A stretch of 50,565 nt of DNA from Fibrobacter sp. (GCA_024398935.1 JAKSIH010000019.1:1-50565); one strand, 5' to 3'. Shown: positions 17,854-26,269, counted from the stretch's first letter. Made by a program: numbers and translations. The notes: generated by a model not told the origin, from the letters alone.

Positions 17854-19203
17854 CTAGATGATTTGTGCCATAAGGGCGAAGGGTTCGGCTCCTGTAATGC
17901 GAACCTTTAGGCGGGTGCCGGGAGCGATTTGTAGGCTGTGTTGATCTGGGGTGCCGGATTTTGCGGGAACCTGGATGGCTACGGGGCGGTACGCGTCATT
18001 GCGGGCGATGATGGATCCCTTGCGGTAACCGGATTTTTCGACAGTGACTGTTTCTTCCTGGCCGATCCAGCGGGAGTTGTTCTGCTGGGCGATTTCCTGG
18101 AATGCCACTGCCAGCTCTGCGGAACGCCTGTGCTTGATTTCGTCGGGGACGGTGTTCGTCATGCGGGCTGCAGGAGTGCCTGGCCTGCTTACAAAGCGGG
18201 TGATGTTGCAGACGGTTGGGCGCGTCTCCCGAAGGATGCGGAGGGTGTCCGCGAAGTCCTGGTCGCTTTCCCCGGGGAAGCCTACAATGAGGTCCGTACT
18301 GAGGGTAAATAGCGGGAAGCGGTCGTTGAACTCTTTTGCAAGGTCGGCGTAATCCCTGGCGGTGTGCTTGCGGTTCATATCCTGCAGGGTATGTTCGCTA
18401 CCGCTCTGGACAGGCAGATGGATGAACTTGTAGACCCTTGGATCATCGAAGCACTCCATGAGAGCTTCCTTATAGCGCAGAATATGGCGGGGATTGCCCA
18501 TCCCCAGGCGCATGTGGTAGTCGCCGGGAACTTCCGCGAGAATTTTCTGGACCAGTTCCGCCAGGTTGTGGGGGCCGGGAGCTTTTTCCGGAAAATCAAA
18601 TCCGTAGCAGCCGCAGTCCTGACCTGTGAGTTGGATTTCCCTGCAACCGTCGGCGACGAGCTGTTGGACCTGCAGGACAATTTCTTCGGCGGGGTGGCTG
18701 TGGAGGCGTCCCTTCACGAGTCGCGTAGAACAATAGCTGCAGGCGTCCAGACATCCGCTCTCGATATTGACGATACCTACCTGGGAGGATTCTCGAAGGG
18801 GTTTGTTTTGCAGCCGTACCGACCCGCGCTGTCCCATGGATTGGATGAGTTCCTTGATGTCCGTAAAGGTTATATCGGGTTTGAGGCGCAATGCCTCCTT
18901 TCGGAAGTCCTGGGGTGCGCATCCCGTAATGATGATTTTGGCTTCGGGGGCGACTGTCGTTGCCTGTCGCAGGAGCTTGAGGGCGCCTGCGTTCCCTTTT
19001 ACCGTACAGACATTCAGGACAAAGGCCGCCGGGGGATTGCTGAGGCCATTCTCAGCGGGACTCGCCGTCGTTTGCTCGGGCATGCCGAACTTTACTTCGT
19101 AATCTCTTTCGAAGGCCCTGCCGAATTGTTCCCCCTCGCCAAAGTTTGCAGCGCAGCCCTGGCTTACGATGCGTAGGGTTGGCTTGTCCGTAAGGTTTTC
19201 CAT
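17854..19203 (-). CDS. Radical SAM tRNA methylthiotransferase, archaeal/eukaryal (CDKAL1-like) type
   Basis: 449 residues in methylthiotransferase order. An N-terminal UPF0004 domain has three cluster cysteines (C17 in SQGC, C66 in LNVC, C95 in ITGC). The radical SAM domain has CLDACSYC (C151, C155, C158), and a TRAM-like C-terminal domain follows. Segments GCREIQLTGQDCGCYGFD, RLGMGNPRHIL, FIHLPVQSGSEH and VSRPGTPAARM match, from memory, CDKAL1 and its archaeal relatives more closely than MiaB, RimO or bacterial MtaB. The likely reaction is methylthiolation of t6A at position 37 of tRNA. ATG 19203 follows GAAAGG, two bases after the SpoIID-like stop; longer starts would overlap that gene. Confidence 0.82.
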   Translation of the reverse strand: MENLTDKPTLRIVSQGCAANFGEGEQFGRAFERDYEVKFGMPEQTTASPAENGLSNPPAAFVLNVCTVKGNAGALKLLRQATTVAPEAKIIITGCAPQDFRKEALRLKPDITFTDIKELIQSMGQRGSVRLQNKPLRESSQVGIVNIESGCLDACSYCSTRLVKGRLHSHPAEEIVLQVQQLVADGCREIQLTGQDCGCYGFDFPEKAPGPHNLAELVQKILAEVPGDYHMRLGMGNPRHILRYKEALMECFDDPRVYKFIHLPVQSGSEHTLQDMNRKHTARDYADLAKEFNDRFPLFTLSTDLIVGFPGESDQDFADTLRILRETRPTVCNITRFVSRPGTPAARMTNTVPDEIKHRRSAELAVAFQEIAQQNNSRWIGQEETVTVEKSGYRKGSIIARNDAYRPVAIQVPAKSGTPDQHSLQIAPGTRLKVRITGAEPFALMAQII

Positions 19204-19205
19204 GT

Positions 19206-20567
19206 TTACCTTTCGAACTTTTCCAGGGTGATGCCTGGGTAGTAGTGAGTGAGGATTTCCCCGAAGGATTGTCCTGCCTTGGCGCGGGCCCGGACACCCA
19301 TCTGGCACATTCCTACGCCGTGGCCGAATCCGGCCCCGTTGATGATCCAGTTGCCGCCCTCGTGCCTGATGGTAAAGAGGGAGGCGGGGAGGATGGAACC
19401 GCCTTTCTTGAAGAGCCAGCGGGTGCGGTCCGTAAGGACTTCCATGTTGCCCTTGTCGGTAGAAACGACTAGCGTAAGGACTCTGCCGCTGGATAGTTTA
19501 TCCTTGATGGTAATGGACTTGATTTTCTTGATGTCGCTTGCCTTGAAGCCGCTGAACTTAGCCTTCGCCTCGACCGCGTTCTGGCGGACCATCTCCAGCA
19601 TCTCCTTGTCGGTAAATTTGCGTTCCCATTTGAGATAGCTGGATTCCTTGCAGTAGGGAGTCCCGTCGCTCATGGTGTCCGGCTTGCTCTGTAGGTAGGG
19701 GAGGTCGGGCCTGTTCCAGGTGGCAAGCGTCTCGGTTGTGCCTCCGCAGGTGGAGTGGTAGTAGGCGACGATAAAATCGCCCTGATAGGTCATGACAATG
19801 CCGGATGTCGACTTTACCGCCTCGTCGGTCAGGACGGTTGCTCCTGTAAGACCTTTGTAGACCTGGTCCTTGGTGTCGGAATAGACATCGAAACCAAGAG
19901 ATTCCCGGCTGTTAAAATGCTTGTAGGCGTAGGTGCGTGCGGCTACCGCCTGTGCCTTAAGTGCCTCGATGCGTGAGGTGTCCAGCTTTCCGATTTCATA
20001 GGGGACGACTCCCCGCAGATAATCCTCTACGTCAACGATGTTGATGGCGTCCAGTTTGCCGTTGTTTGCGCGGAATACGATGGAACCGGGGTAGCAGGCC
20101 TGGGATAGACTTTTGGAGTCCTGTGCGACGGCGAGACAGGTTCCGTCGTCGTTGCTGAATTCCCGGGAGTCCATTTCCATGGAATGACTGCCGCTGGAAA
20201 GCTTGATGTTGTTGCCAGCCGGGGTAATCCTGATTTCCTCGCCGGAATACTTGAGGTAAAGTTCCTTGACTCCGACGAATAGCCCTACCCGGATGGGACG
20301 GTTCAGGTTTTCGGGAATGGACTCCGCCTGAACCTTGCTGGAAGAATCTTTTTCCTTTATCTCTTGATCTTTTTTCGGAGATTCTTCTTTTGCGATTTTT
20401 GGGGGAGCGGGTTCCGGTTCCGCTGTGGACGTTGTTTCGATGGGCTTGAAGTTGATCAGTTCCGGCAGTTCGAAATCGTCTTCAGTTGCAGAAAAAGCCT
20501 GGGCTCCCATGAGGGTGGGCCACAGGCTCAATAGGGTAACGCAAAGGAATGTCCACGGGCTTTTCAA
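19206..20567 (-). CDS. SpoIID/LytB-domain protein (peptidoglycan glycan-strand processing)
   Basis: A 453-residue exported protein: signal peptide (~1-25), a low-complexity Pro/Glu/Lys/Ser region (~45-90), then a SpoIID/LytB domain with VVPYEI, LKAQAVAARTYAY, YYHSTCGGTTE (about 268-278) and GFGHGVGMCQMG (about 408-419). SpoIID of spore formers is a lytic transglycosylase and LytB enhances amidase activity. In this non-sporulating lineage the domain probably acts in cell-wall turnover or division. It sits 19 bp downstream of def and 2 bp upstream of the methylthiotransferase in an apparent yajC-def-spoIID-like-methylthiotransferase operon. Confidence 0.85.
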   Translation of the reverse strand: MKSPWTFLCVTLLSLWPTLMGAQAFSATEDDFELPELINFKPIETTSTAEPEPAPPKIAKEESPKKDQEIKEKDSSSKVQAESIPENLNRPIRVGLFVGVKELYLKYSGEEIRITPAGNNIKLSSGSHSMEMDSREFSNDDGTCLAVAQDSKSLSQACYPGSIVFRANNGKLDAINIVDVEDYLRGVVPYEIGKLDTSRIEALKAQAVAARTYAYKHFNSRESLGFDVYSDTKDQVYKGLTGATVLTDEAVKSTSGIVMTYQGDFIVAYYHSTCGGTTETLATWNRPDLPYLQSKPDTMSDGTPYCKESSYLKWERKFTDKEMLEMVRQNAVEAKAKFSGFKASDIKKIKSITIKDKLSSGRVLTLVVSTDKGNMEVLTDRTRWLFKKGGSILPASLFTIRHEGGNWIINGAGFGHGVGMCQMGVRARAKAGQSFGEILTHYYPGITLEKFER

Positions 20568-20586
20568 TGGGCCTTCCCTGAGTTGA

Positions 20587-21129
20587 TTAGCGCTTGCCCT
20601 TTAGCTTTGTCTGGGTATCTTTAGCCATCTTTTTCAGCTTGGACTGATTCATGGTGCGGTCTGCAGTGGAAATCTTGTCCACGAAGAGATCTCCGTTCAG
20701 GTGATCGGTTTCATGCTGGATGCAACGCCCGAAGAGACCGTCGCAGTTGTGAAGTTCCTGGGGCTCGCCATTGATGTCAAAGAAACGGACGCAAACCTTG
20801 CTTGGGCGAAGCACATTGCAGAAAATATCGGGGACCGAGAGGCAGCCTTCGTCGTATTCCACCATTTCTGCATCGGGTTCGGCCTCCCACTCCGGGTTGA
20901 ACATCACATAGGGACGCGGCTCCTCCTCGTCGGGAATTGCGGTGTCGATTACGACAAGGCGAATGTTCTTTCCGATTTGAGGTGCGGCAAGCCCGCAGCC
21001 GGGAGCCTTGTACATGGTTTCCAGCATGTCGCGGGCCAGCTGACGCAGTTCGGGAGTGATTTCGGTAATGGGCTCGCATTTCTTGCGGAGGACCGGATCA
21101 CCGTAGATTCGGATGGGGAGGATTGCCAT
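20587..21129 (-). CDS. def: Peptide deformylase
   Basis: A metal enzyme that removes the formyl group from the N-terminal Met of new proteins. 180 residues with the three canonical motifs in order: GCGLAAPQIG (~44-53), EGCLSVP (~94-100, metal-ligand Cys) and QHETDHLNG (~138-146, two metal His and catalytic Glu). Length is typical of type 1/2 deformylases. It follows yajC by 42 bp on the same strand. Confidence 0.96.
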   Translation of the reverse strand: MAILPIRIYGDPVLRKKCEPITEITPELRQLARDMLETMYKAPGCGLAAPQIGKNIRLVVIDTAIPDEEEPRPYVMFNPEWEAEPDAEMVEYDEGCLSVPDIFCNVLRPSKVCVRFFDINGEPQELHNCDGLFGRCIQHETDHLNGDLFVDKISTADRTMNQSKLKKMAKDTQTKLKGKR

Positions 21130-21171
21130 GATATATCCTGCCTTTGTTTGTGACCTAGTTCGGAATTTTTC

Positions 21172-21687
21172 TTAGTCCTTCTTGACTTCAGCAGTATTGG
21201 CTTCTGCACCGTAGACACGGAGAACGGCTGCCTTTTCCAGGTCAATAAGGGTGGTGGAACCGGTACGGATGGTAATGGTGGTGGAGGTTTCGTCGATGTT
21301 GGTGACTACGCCGATGATGCCTGCGGTGGTCATGACCTTGTCACCCTTCTTGAGGGCCTTGCGCATGGCTTCCTGCTTCTTCATTTCGTTGTTCTTCGGG
21401 CGGATGAGAACGAAATACATCAATACGAAAATGACAATGAGGGGGAGGAAGCTGCTCAACATGCTGGGCTGTTCTTCCGGCTGCTTGGGGGTGCTTGCCG
21501 TTGCGGTCGTGGTGGGAACATCCTGCTGGGCTGCTGCGGCAAGGCCGGTTGCGGGTGCAGCCTGTGCGGGTGCTGCGGACATTTCGGGAACTGCGGCGGG
21601 TGCTGCCTGTGCGGGTGCTGCGGCATCGGCGGCAAAGGTAAGTGCGGCTGCGGTAATAAGGGTTGCGAGGAACAGCTTGATCTTCAT
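21172..21687 (-). CDS. yajC: YajC-like Sec translocon accessory protein with extended N-terminus
   Basis: Residues ~76-171 are a typical YajC: one membrane helix (~77-95), the following RPKNNEMKK, and a small cytoplasmic domain with LKKGDKVMTTAGIIGVV. Ahead of it are ~75 residues not seen in standard ~110-residue YajC: a signal-peptide-like start (MKIKLFLATLITAAALTFAA) and an Ala/Pro/Gln-rich stretch. YajC associates with SecDF at the inner membrane. The signal-like segment could be cleaved or act as a second membrane helix. SD AAAGG lies upstream of the ATG. Confidence 0.88.
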   Translation of the reverse strand: MKIKLFLATLITAAALTFAADAAAPAQAAPAAVPEMSAAPAQAAPATGLAAAAQQDVPTTTATASTPKQPEEQPSMLSSFLPLIVIFVLMYFVLIRPKNNEMKKQEAMRKALKKGDKVMTTAGIIGVVTNIDETSTTITIRTGSTTLIDLEKAAVLRVYGAEANTAEVKKD

Positions 21688-21754
21688 TTTTTAACCTTTA
21701 GATGGGGGTTGATTTTTTACTGCGACAAATGTAGAAAATTTGACGGCTGTCGCT

Positions 21755-22690
21755 TTATTTCTGGATGAGTTTCTTGTCCAGAAGAGGGTAAATCCGGTTC
21801 AGTTCCATCAGGTCCAGGATGCGGTCGAACTCGCCGTAGAAACTGTGGATGGATTCTAGGGGCGTGGTGAGGGCAGGCTGCTCTATTGCCCTGCTCAGAA
21901 GGATTTTCTTTTCCAGAAGGGGCAGCACGTTTCGCATGGTAAGGGTCATGCCATGGGTCGTTTTCCGGGCCGTTGCGACGAGTCTCGGGGTGGTTATCAC
22001 GAAGTTCCCGTTCTGGAGCGGTTCGGAACTTTCCTGGATGGACTTGATGACTGCGGTAAGGACCATCTGCTCCGTGATGGAGAGAATGTTTGGTGAAGCT
22101 TCCTTTCTGGTAGCCCGGTATAGGATGGACTGATAGAGAAGTTCTATGACCTTGCTGTTTCTTACCTGGATGTCTTCGCCTTGCATTTTCAGGATGTCCA
22201 GCTCCTCGAGAACGGAAAGGAGTTCCCGGACCAGGCTTTCTTCCAGGTTTACCAGATTGTCCATCCGGCTAGCTATTGTAGATAAACGAATTTTGCCGCC
22301 GGACCTTGATGCGGACAGGTTCGCCAAAAGATAGAGCAGGGCCGGCAGAGCCTTGATCTTTTTTTGGGTGCGGAAATCTTCCTCGGCGATGCGGGCTCGC
22401 CTGGAAAGGAATGTAAGGATTGAATGGACCCAGGTGGGCTCCCGGGACAAGGTCTCTTTCAGGTTTTCGCCGTCGATTACCTGGACTTCGGAATCCTGGA
22501 GTGCGCTGATGGTTTCCGTAGAAGGGGCGTTTTCGACAAGGCTGAATTCTCCGAGGATGGATCCGGGGCCGTAAGTCTTTTTCTGGTTGCCCTGAAGGGA
22601 CGTCCCCTCAAGAAGGCCGCTTTTCACGATGAACAGCGAATTGCTGAATTCCCCTTCGCGGCAAAGGATATCTTCTGCCCGGAGCTGCAT
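21755..22690 (-). CDS. Cyclic-nucleotide-binding-domain protein, downstream member of a pair
   Basis: The N-terminal ~110 residues have the cNMP-binding beta-roll pattern (REGEFSNSLFIVKSGLLEG, GPGSILGEFSLVENAPSTETI with the Gly-Glu phosphate-cassette layout, then QVIDGENL). The remaining ~200 residues are helical; a canonical CRP-type helix-turn-helix is not obvious. Its start codon overlaps the stop of the upstream paralogue by one base, so the two are translationally coupled. It may be a regulator or a scaffold sensing cAMP or c-di-nucleotides; ligand and output are unknown. Confidence 0.7.
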   Translation of the reverse strand: MQLRAEDILCREGEFSNSLFIVKSGLLEGTSLQGNQKKTYGPGSILGEFSLVENAPSTETISALQDSEVQVIDGENLKETLSREPTWVHSILTFLSRRARIAEEDFRTQKKIKALPALLYLLANLSASRSGGKIRLSTIASRMDNLVNLEESLVRELLSVLEELDILKMQGEDIQVRNSKVIELLYQSILYRATRKEASPNILSITEQMVLTAVIKSIQESSEPLQNGNFVITTPRLVATARKTTHGMTLTMRNVLPLLEKKILLSRAIEQPALTTPLESIHSFYGEFDRILDLMELNRIYPLLDKKLIQK

Positions 22691-23619
22691 TACAGTACCC
22701 CCTTGATGTTGGTCTCGAAGCGCAGGGCCATGTAGGTTTTTGCCAGAGTGTTCATGTGGATGGCGGCCGTGCCGTCGTTACAGTCCCGGAAGCACCCGAT
22801 GTTTCTCAGGATGAGCCAGTCGGAGAGGGTTGCCTCGGGAATGTTCTGGCCTAGATACTTTACCCAGTTTACGCCTTCCATGGGGGCAGTGCTGGAATGG
22901 CGCGCAAGAAAATCGACAATACGTCTCTGGACCCTATTCAGGGAGTAGGGCGGGTACATCTGATCCCTACTACGGGCACCGAGATAATCTACGAATGTTT
23001 CCAGCAATCGGGTGTCGGGAATCTTGCAGCAGTCGGTCGTGGAACCGTCCTCGTTTTTCACATGGACGATTTCAATAAAGTGGCGCCTTGCAAGTCCCTT
23101 AAAGCATTGGATGATTTCGGTACCCTTCAGGCGGGAAAGCAGGCTGTATTCCAGCAGAAGTTCCTGGAGGTGAAGTTCCTTCCTGGATTCCTTGAGACTT
23201 AAAAATTCTGCAAGGCTGCGGAGGGAATCCTGGACGCTGCTGACGAGGCTTGCCTGCTTGAAGTCGCGGGTCTTTGACCCGAAGGAGCGGATGACCGCCA
23301 GTAGCCACAGGGGGAGGCGGGTCAGTTCCGATTCCATGCATTCTTCTGTAATGAGCGTAACTGAAGAATCCCGGCTGGCCACTAGCTGGTATTTAAACGG
23401 TTCCCGTTCCAGCAGTGAGGCGACACCTACCAGGTCCCCTGGATGCATGGTAAAGACTGTCTTATGTGGGCTGTCCTTTTCGCGAGCTTCTAGCTCCCCG
23501 TCATTCAGGATGACGATGCACCTTTCTTCGCTATCCGGTGCATATACAACAAATCCCGCCTTCACGCATTTTTGCATGGGCGGGATTAATTGCTGTCGGG
23601 AATCCGTCTTCATATTCAT
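22690..23619 (-). CDS. Cyclic-nucleotide-binding-like protein, upstream member of a pair
   Basis: 309 residues, the same length and layout as its downstream neighbour: an N-terminal beta-roll (CIVILNDGELEAREKD, MHPGDLVGVASLLEREP) and a ~200-residue helical C-terminal part. The phosphate-binding cassette is degenerate (no clear GE...R arrangement), so it may not bind nucleotide. It lies 30 bp downstream of rplS, so it is likely read through from the ribosomal/tRNA-modification operon. Function unrecognised; a heteromeric regulator with its neighbour is a guess. Confidence 0.6.
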   Translation of the reverse strand: MNMKTDSRQQLIPPMQKCVKAGFVVYAPDSEERCIVILNDGELEAREKDSPHKTVFTMHPGDLVGVASLLEREPFKYQLVASRDSSVTLITEECMESELTRLPLWLLAVIRSFGSKTRDFKQASLVSSVQDSLRSLAEFLSLKESRKELHLQELLLEYSLLSRLKGTEIIQCFKGLARRHFIEIVHVKNEDGSTTDCCKIPDTRLLETFVDYLGARSRDQMYPPYSLNRVQRRIVDFLARHSSTAPMEGVNWVKYLGQNIPEATLSDWLILRNIGCFRDCNDGTAAIHMNTLAKTYMALRFETNIKGVL

Positions 23620-23649
23620 GAGGGGTACGGAAACCTAACGGACGTAAGA

Positions 23650-23994
23650 TTACTGACGTTCTTCGATACGTGCAGCCTTACCGCGGAGGTCGCGCATGTA
23701 GTAGATGCGAGACTGACGAACCTTACCCGGGCGATCCAGAAGGATGGAGGCGATACGGGGAGAGTTCACCGGGAAGATACGTTCAACGGCAACGCCGCTG
23801 GACATCTTACGGACGGTAATGGTCTTGGAAATGCCAGAGTTCTTGACCTGGATGATAACACCCTTGAACGGCTGGATACGTTCCTTGGTGCCTTCAATAA
23901 CCTTGATGTTCACGGTGACGGTGTCGCCAGCGCGGAATTCCGGAAGGTCGGTCTTCACATTTTCGTTCTGGATTGCTTCGATATTCAGGGACAT
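23650..23994 (-). CDS. rplS: 50S ribosomal protein L19
   Basis: 114 residues with the family blocks FRAGDTVTVNIKVIEG, RIQPFKGVIIQ, ITVRKMSSGVAVERIFP and a C-terminal KAARIEE. L19 sits at the 30S-50S interface. It is the last gene of the conserved rpsP-rimM-trmD-rplS cluster, 15 bp after trmD. Confidence 0.98.
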   Translation of the reverse strand: MSLNIEAIQNENVKTDLPEFRAGDTVTVNIKVIEGTKERIQPFKGVIIQVKNSGISKTITVRKMSSGVAVERIFPVNSPRIASILLDRPGKVRQSRIYYMRDLRGKAARIEERQ

Positions 23995-24009
23995 GATGTA
24001 CCTCGTTAA

Positions 24010-24714
24010 TTATTTGATGCCAAATTTAGTATCTCTTTCGAGATTTTTAAAGATGTCTGGACGTCTTTCTTCCGTTCTTTTTAACGATTCCTGACGCCTC
24101 CAAGCTGCAATGTTCTTGTGATGGCCCGAGAGAAGCACATCTGGAACCTTTTTTCCTTCAAAAACTTCGGGACGGGTGTAGACCGGCCAGCCTAGAACTC
24201 CCTGGGCAAAGGAATCGGTGTCTCCGGATTCCCTGTTGCCGAGAGCGCCGTCAATCAGGCGGACTACAGCGTCTGTCACCAGCATGGCGGGCAATTCGCC
24301 ACCACTGACAACGAAGTCGCCTATGGAGATTTCAAGATCGACCTCGGACTGGCGGATGCGGTCGTCGATACCCTTGTAGTGCCCGCAGATGAGAACCAGG
24401 TGGCTTTCCTTGGAAAGTTCCGCTGCCATCTTGTGGGTGAAGGGGACGCCGTCTGCGGTCAAATAAATGACCTTGCCGCCATCTTCCTTGACGCCCGTGC
24501 TACGGATGGCTTTTGCCAGAGGCTCCGGTCGCAGGACCATGCCCGGCTCGCCGCCGTAGGGAACGTCGTCTACCTGACCATAATCGTTAATTGCGAAGTC
24601 TCGCAGGTAGACGGTGTTGAACTCCATGAGGCCTTTATTTTGTGCGCGTCCCATGATTGATGTCTTCATGGGGGTGAACATCTCCGGAAAGATGGTGATG
24701 CAGTCGATCTTCAT
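24010..24714 (-). CDS. trmD: tRNA (guanine-N1)-methyltransferase
   Basis: Methylates G37 of tRNAs with SAM, preventing frameshifting. About 234 residues with a deep-trefoil-knot SPOUT fold: the start IDCITIFPEMF, VPYGGEPGMVLRPEP, HYKGIDDRIRQ and the SAM-site IGDFVVSGGELPAM. ATG 24714 was chosen because it follows the strong SD GGAGGAAAG and overlaps the rimM stop as ATGA; the alternative start 15 nt upstream would precede the SD. Confidence 0.97.
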   Translation of the reverse strand: MKIDCITIFPEMFTPMKTSIMGRAQNKGLMEFNTVYLRDFAINDYGQVDDVPYGGEPGMVLRPEPLAKAIRSTGVKEDGGKVIYLTADGVPFTHKMAAELSKESHLVLICGHYKGIDDRIRQSEVDLEISIGDFVVSGGELPAMLVTDAVVRLIDGALGNRESGDTDSFAQGVLGWPVYTRPEVFEGKKVPDVLLSGHHKNIAAWRRQESLKRTEERRPDIFKNLERDTKFGIK

Positions 24715-25277
24715 CTTTCCTCCGGACACATGCTCTTGAGGTAGCCTGCGTCGCAGATGATGCTTTTTGATTCTTCGTCTACGTCAATGACGCAGTCTTC
24801 GACCCAGGGCGCAAAAATAGCCTTCGAGGAAAATTCTTTCTGAAAGGGTAGGTCGAACTTGATGTTGAAGGCATAGACTGTGGGAAGTTCCACTGCCTCG
24901 ATGACCTCGCCAATATCGCGACCGTCTTCCAGCTTGACACGGAACCCTGCCAGGTCGTCCAGGTAGATCTCGCCCTCGGGGGCGGGGATGCGTTCCGATT
25001 CGGGAACCATCAGGTCTCCATTGACGAAATGGGCGATGGACTCAGGCGTGTCGTACCCCTTGAATTTAAGCAGCCACAAGTCGTTTGCCAGCTTGGAATC
25101 TTCCACCGTCAGTTTAACCAGTTCGCTATTGGTCTTTTTTAGCATCACATCCGTAAGCTTCTCGTGACGGGTTAGGTCGTGAGTCAGAGGCATCGCCTTG
25201 ATGTAGCCCTTTACCCCATGCGTGCGCATGAGCTGGCAGACGGTGATATACTCTTCTTGTGCTTCGGATTCAGACAT
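24711..25277 (-). CDS. rimM: 16S rRNA processing/ribosome maturation factor RimM
   Basis: 188 residues with an N-terminal RimM barrel (ITVCQLMRTHGVKGYIKA, about 12-29) and a C-terminal PRC-barrel (IYLDDLAGFRVKLEDGRDIGEV ..., ending IDVDEESKSIIC). RimM binds S19 and assists 30S maturation. It is coupled to trmD by a 4-nt overlap and separated from rpsP by 148 bp containing a terminator-like hairpin. Confidence 0.95.
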   Translation of the reverse strand: MSESEAQEEYITVCQLMRTHGVKGYIKAMPLTHDLTRHEKLTDVMLKKTNSELVKLTVEDSKLANDLWLLKFKGYDTPESIAHFVNGDLMVPESERIPAPEGEIYLDDLAGFRVKLEDGRDIGEVIEAVELPTVYAFNIKFDLPFQKEFSSKAIFAPWVEDCVIDVDEESKSIICDAGYLKSMCPEER

Positions 25278-25373
25278 TAAAGACGTGGGTGGGAACCTGA
25301 CTACCGTAAACTAAAAAGCGGATACGGTATATGGAAGGTGGTTGCAAAGGGGGTGGAATCTTGCGATTCCCTT

Positions 25374-25408
25374 TAAAAAAGCCCCGGGCAGAATTTCTGC
25401 TCGAGACC
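25374..25408 (-). terminator. Terminator or attenuator between rpsP and rimM
   Basis: On the minus strand a GC-rich, imperfect ~12-bp stem (CTCGAGCAGAA with TTCTGCCCGGGG, one mismatch and two G-T pairs) is followed by six T. It lies 18 bp after the rpsP stop. It would let rpsP be expressed above the rest of the operon. Confidence 0.7.
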
Positions 25409-25425
25409 TTTTCAAAATGCTTGAA

Positions 25426-25845
25426 TTAAGCTTCGGCAGGTGCTTCTGCGGGAGCTTCGGCAGCGGCGGCAGCCTTGGCAGCCTTTTCAGCTTCGATCTT
25501 GGCGAGAGCCTTAGGACCGAGCTTAGCCTTCTTTTCCTTGGCGGCCTTGGGAGTTGCAACCTTACCTTCGATGGAACGGCCTGCACGGAGTTCGTGGAAG
25601 AGTTCCATGATGCCAGCCTGCTTCAGGAGGTTACGGACGGTGTCAGAGGGCTGAGCGCCGGTAACGAGCCACTTGAGGGACTTTTCCTGGTCGAACTTGA
25701 TTTCGGGAGTCTTGGTGTTGGGGTTGTAGAAACCGATCTGTTCGATAAAGCTATCGTCGCGTGCCTTACGGCTGTCGATAACGACTACGCGGTAGATCGG
25801 GTTGTGACGCTTACCAAAGCGGGAAAGACGGATAGCGGTTGCCAT
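25426..25845 (-). CDS. rpsP: 30S ribosomal protein S16 with Lys/Ala-rich C-terminal extension
   Basis: Residues 1-~85 are a standard S16 (ATAIRLSRFGKRHNPIYRVVV, IGFYNP, WLVTGAQPSDTVRNLL). About 50 further residues are basic then Ala/Glu/Pro-rich (KAAKAAAAAEAPAEAPAEA), longer than the usual 80-90-residue protein. Such tails occur in several phyla and are probably disordered on the ribosome surface. First gene of the rpsP-rimM-trmD-rplS cluster, with a recognisable promoter upstream. Confidence 0.96.
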   Translation of the reverse strand: MATAIRLSRFGKRHNPIYRVVVIDSRKARDDSFIEQIGFYNPNTKTPEIKFDQEKSLKWLVTGAQPSDTVRNLLKQAGIMELFHELRAGRSIEGKVATPKAAKEKKAKLGPKALAKIEAEKAAKAAAAAEAPAEAPAEA

Positions 25846-25910
25846 TTTTGGACCTCTTTTTATTGTTTGAATGGTTTAGCCCTAAACTAGGACCTTTTCT
25901 TAACTGACGC

Positions 25911-25940
25911 CAAATATAGTAAAAAACATTTGTGTGTAAA
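25911..25940 (-). promoter_or_regulatory. Promoter of the rpsP operon
   Basis: On the minus strand TTTACA (plus 35-40 of the 25901 block) and TATATT are 16 bp apart; the -10 continues as TATATTTG, fitting TAnnTTTG. It lies ~66 bp upstream of the rpsP ATG. Confidence 0.6.
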
Positions 25941-26160
25941 GGACGGCAATGTAAATTTTTTCCGTTCTTTACATATAAAATAAAAAGAATTTGCGGGCGG
26001 AACATTGCTGAAAAATAATGAAAATGAGGAAATTTGATTAAAAACACGGTTTTTGAGGTCAAAAAAGCAGCCCCTGAATCTAGTTCAGGATGACGAGAAT
26101 GTGGCGTTTTTCTGGGGACTTGTAAGAGAAAAATGTGCTTGGATGGAGCTTTTTGCTCCG
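25941..26160. other. AT-rich intergenic stretch between rpsP promoter and ffh terminator, with one palindromic repeat
   Basis: No convincing coding region: the minus-strand open frame here runs into rpsP and has no codon bias. The one notable element is at 26073-26094, where CCTGAA and TTCAGG flank TCTAG and are followed by ATGAC. On the minus strand it reads GTCATCCTGAAC..., the form of a dispersed intergenic repeat that recurs, with other arms, inside the FISUMP gene. Confidence 0.5.
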
Positions 26161-26196
26161 AAAAAACAAAAAAGGAAACCGCATAGGCGGCTTCCT
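26161..26196 (-). terminator. Terminator of ffh
   Basis: On the minus strand AGGAAGCCGC / GCGGTTTCCT forms a 10-bp stem (one G-T) with loop CTAT followed by a T-rich run (plus-strand A tract 26161-26172), ~75 bp past the ffh stop. Confidence 0.85.
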
Positions 26197-26269
26197 CTTT
26201 GATGTTCCTTGGTTTTAGGCGGGCTGCACCCGCGCTGTTCATATTCGCGATCTTGGGGGGCTAAAAAGC

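Noticed and set aside
25811..26242. Minus-strand frame spanning the gap upstream of rpsP
   Set aside because: It overlaps rpsP in another frame, contains the rpsP promoter and the palindromic repeat, and shows no coding bias.
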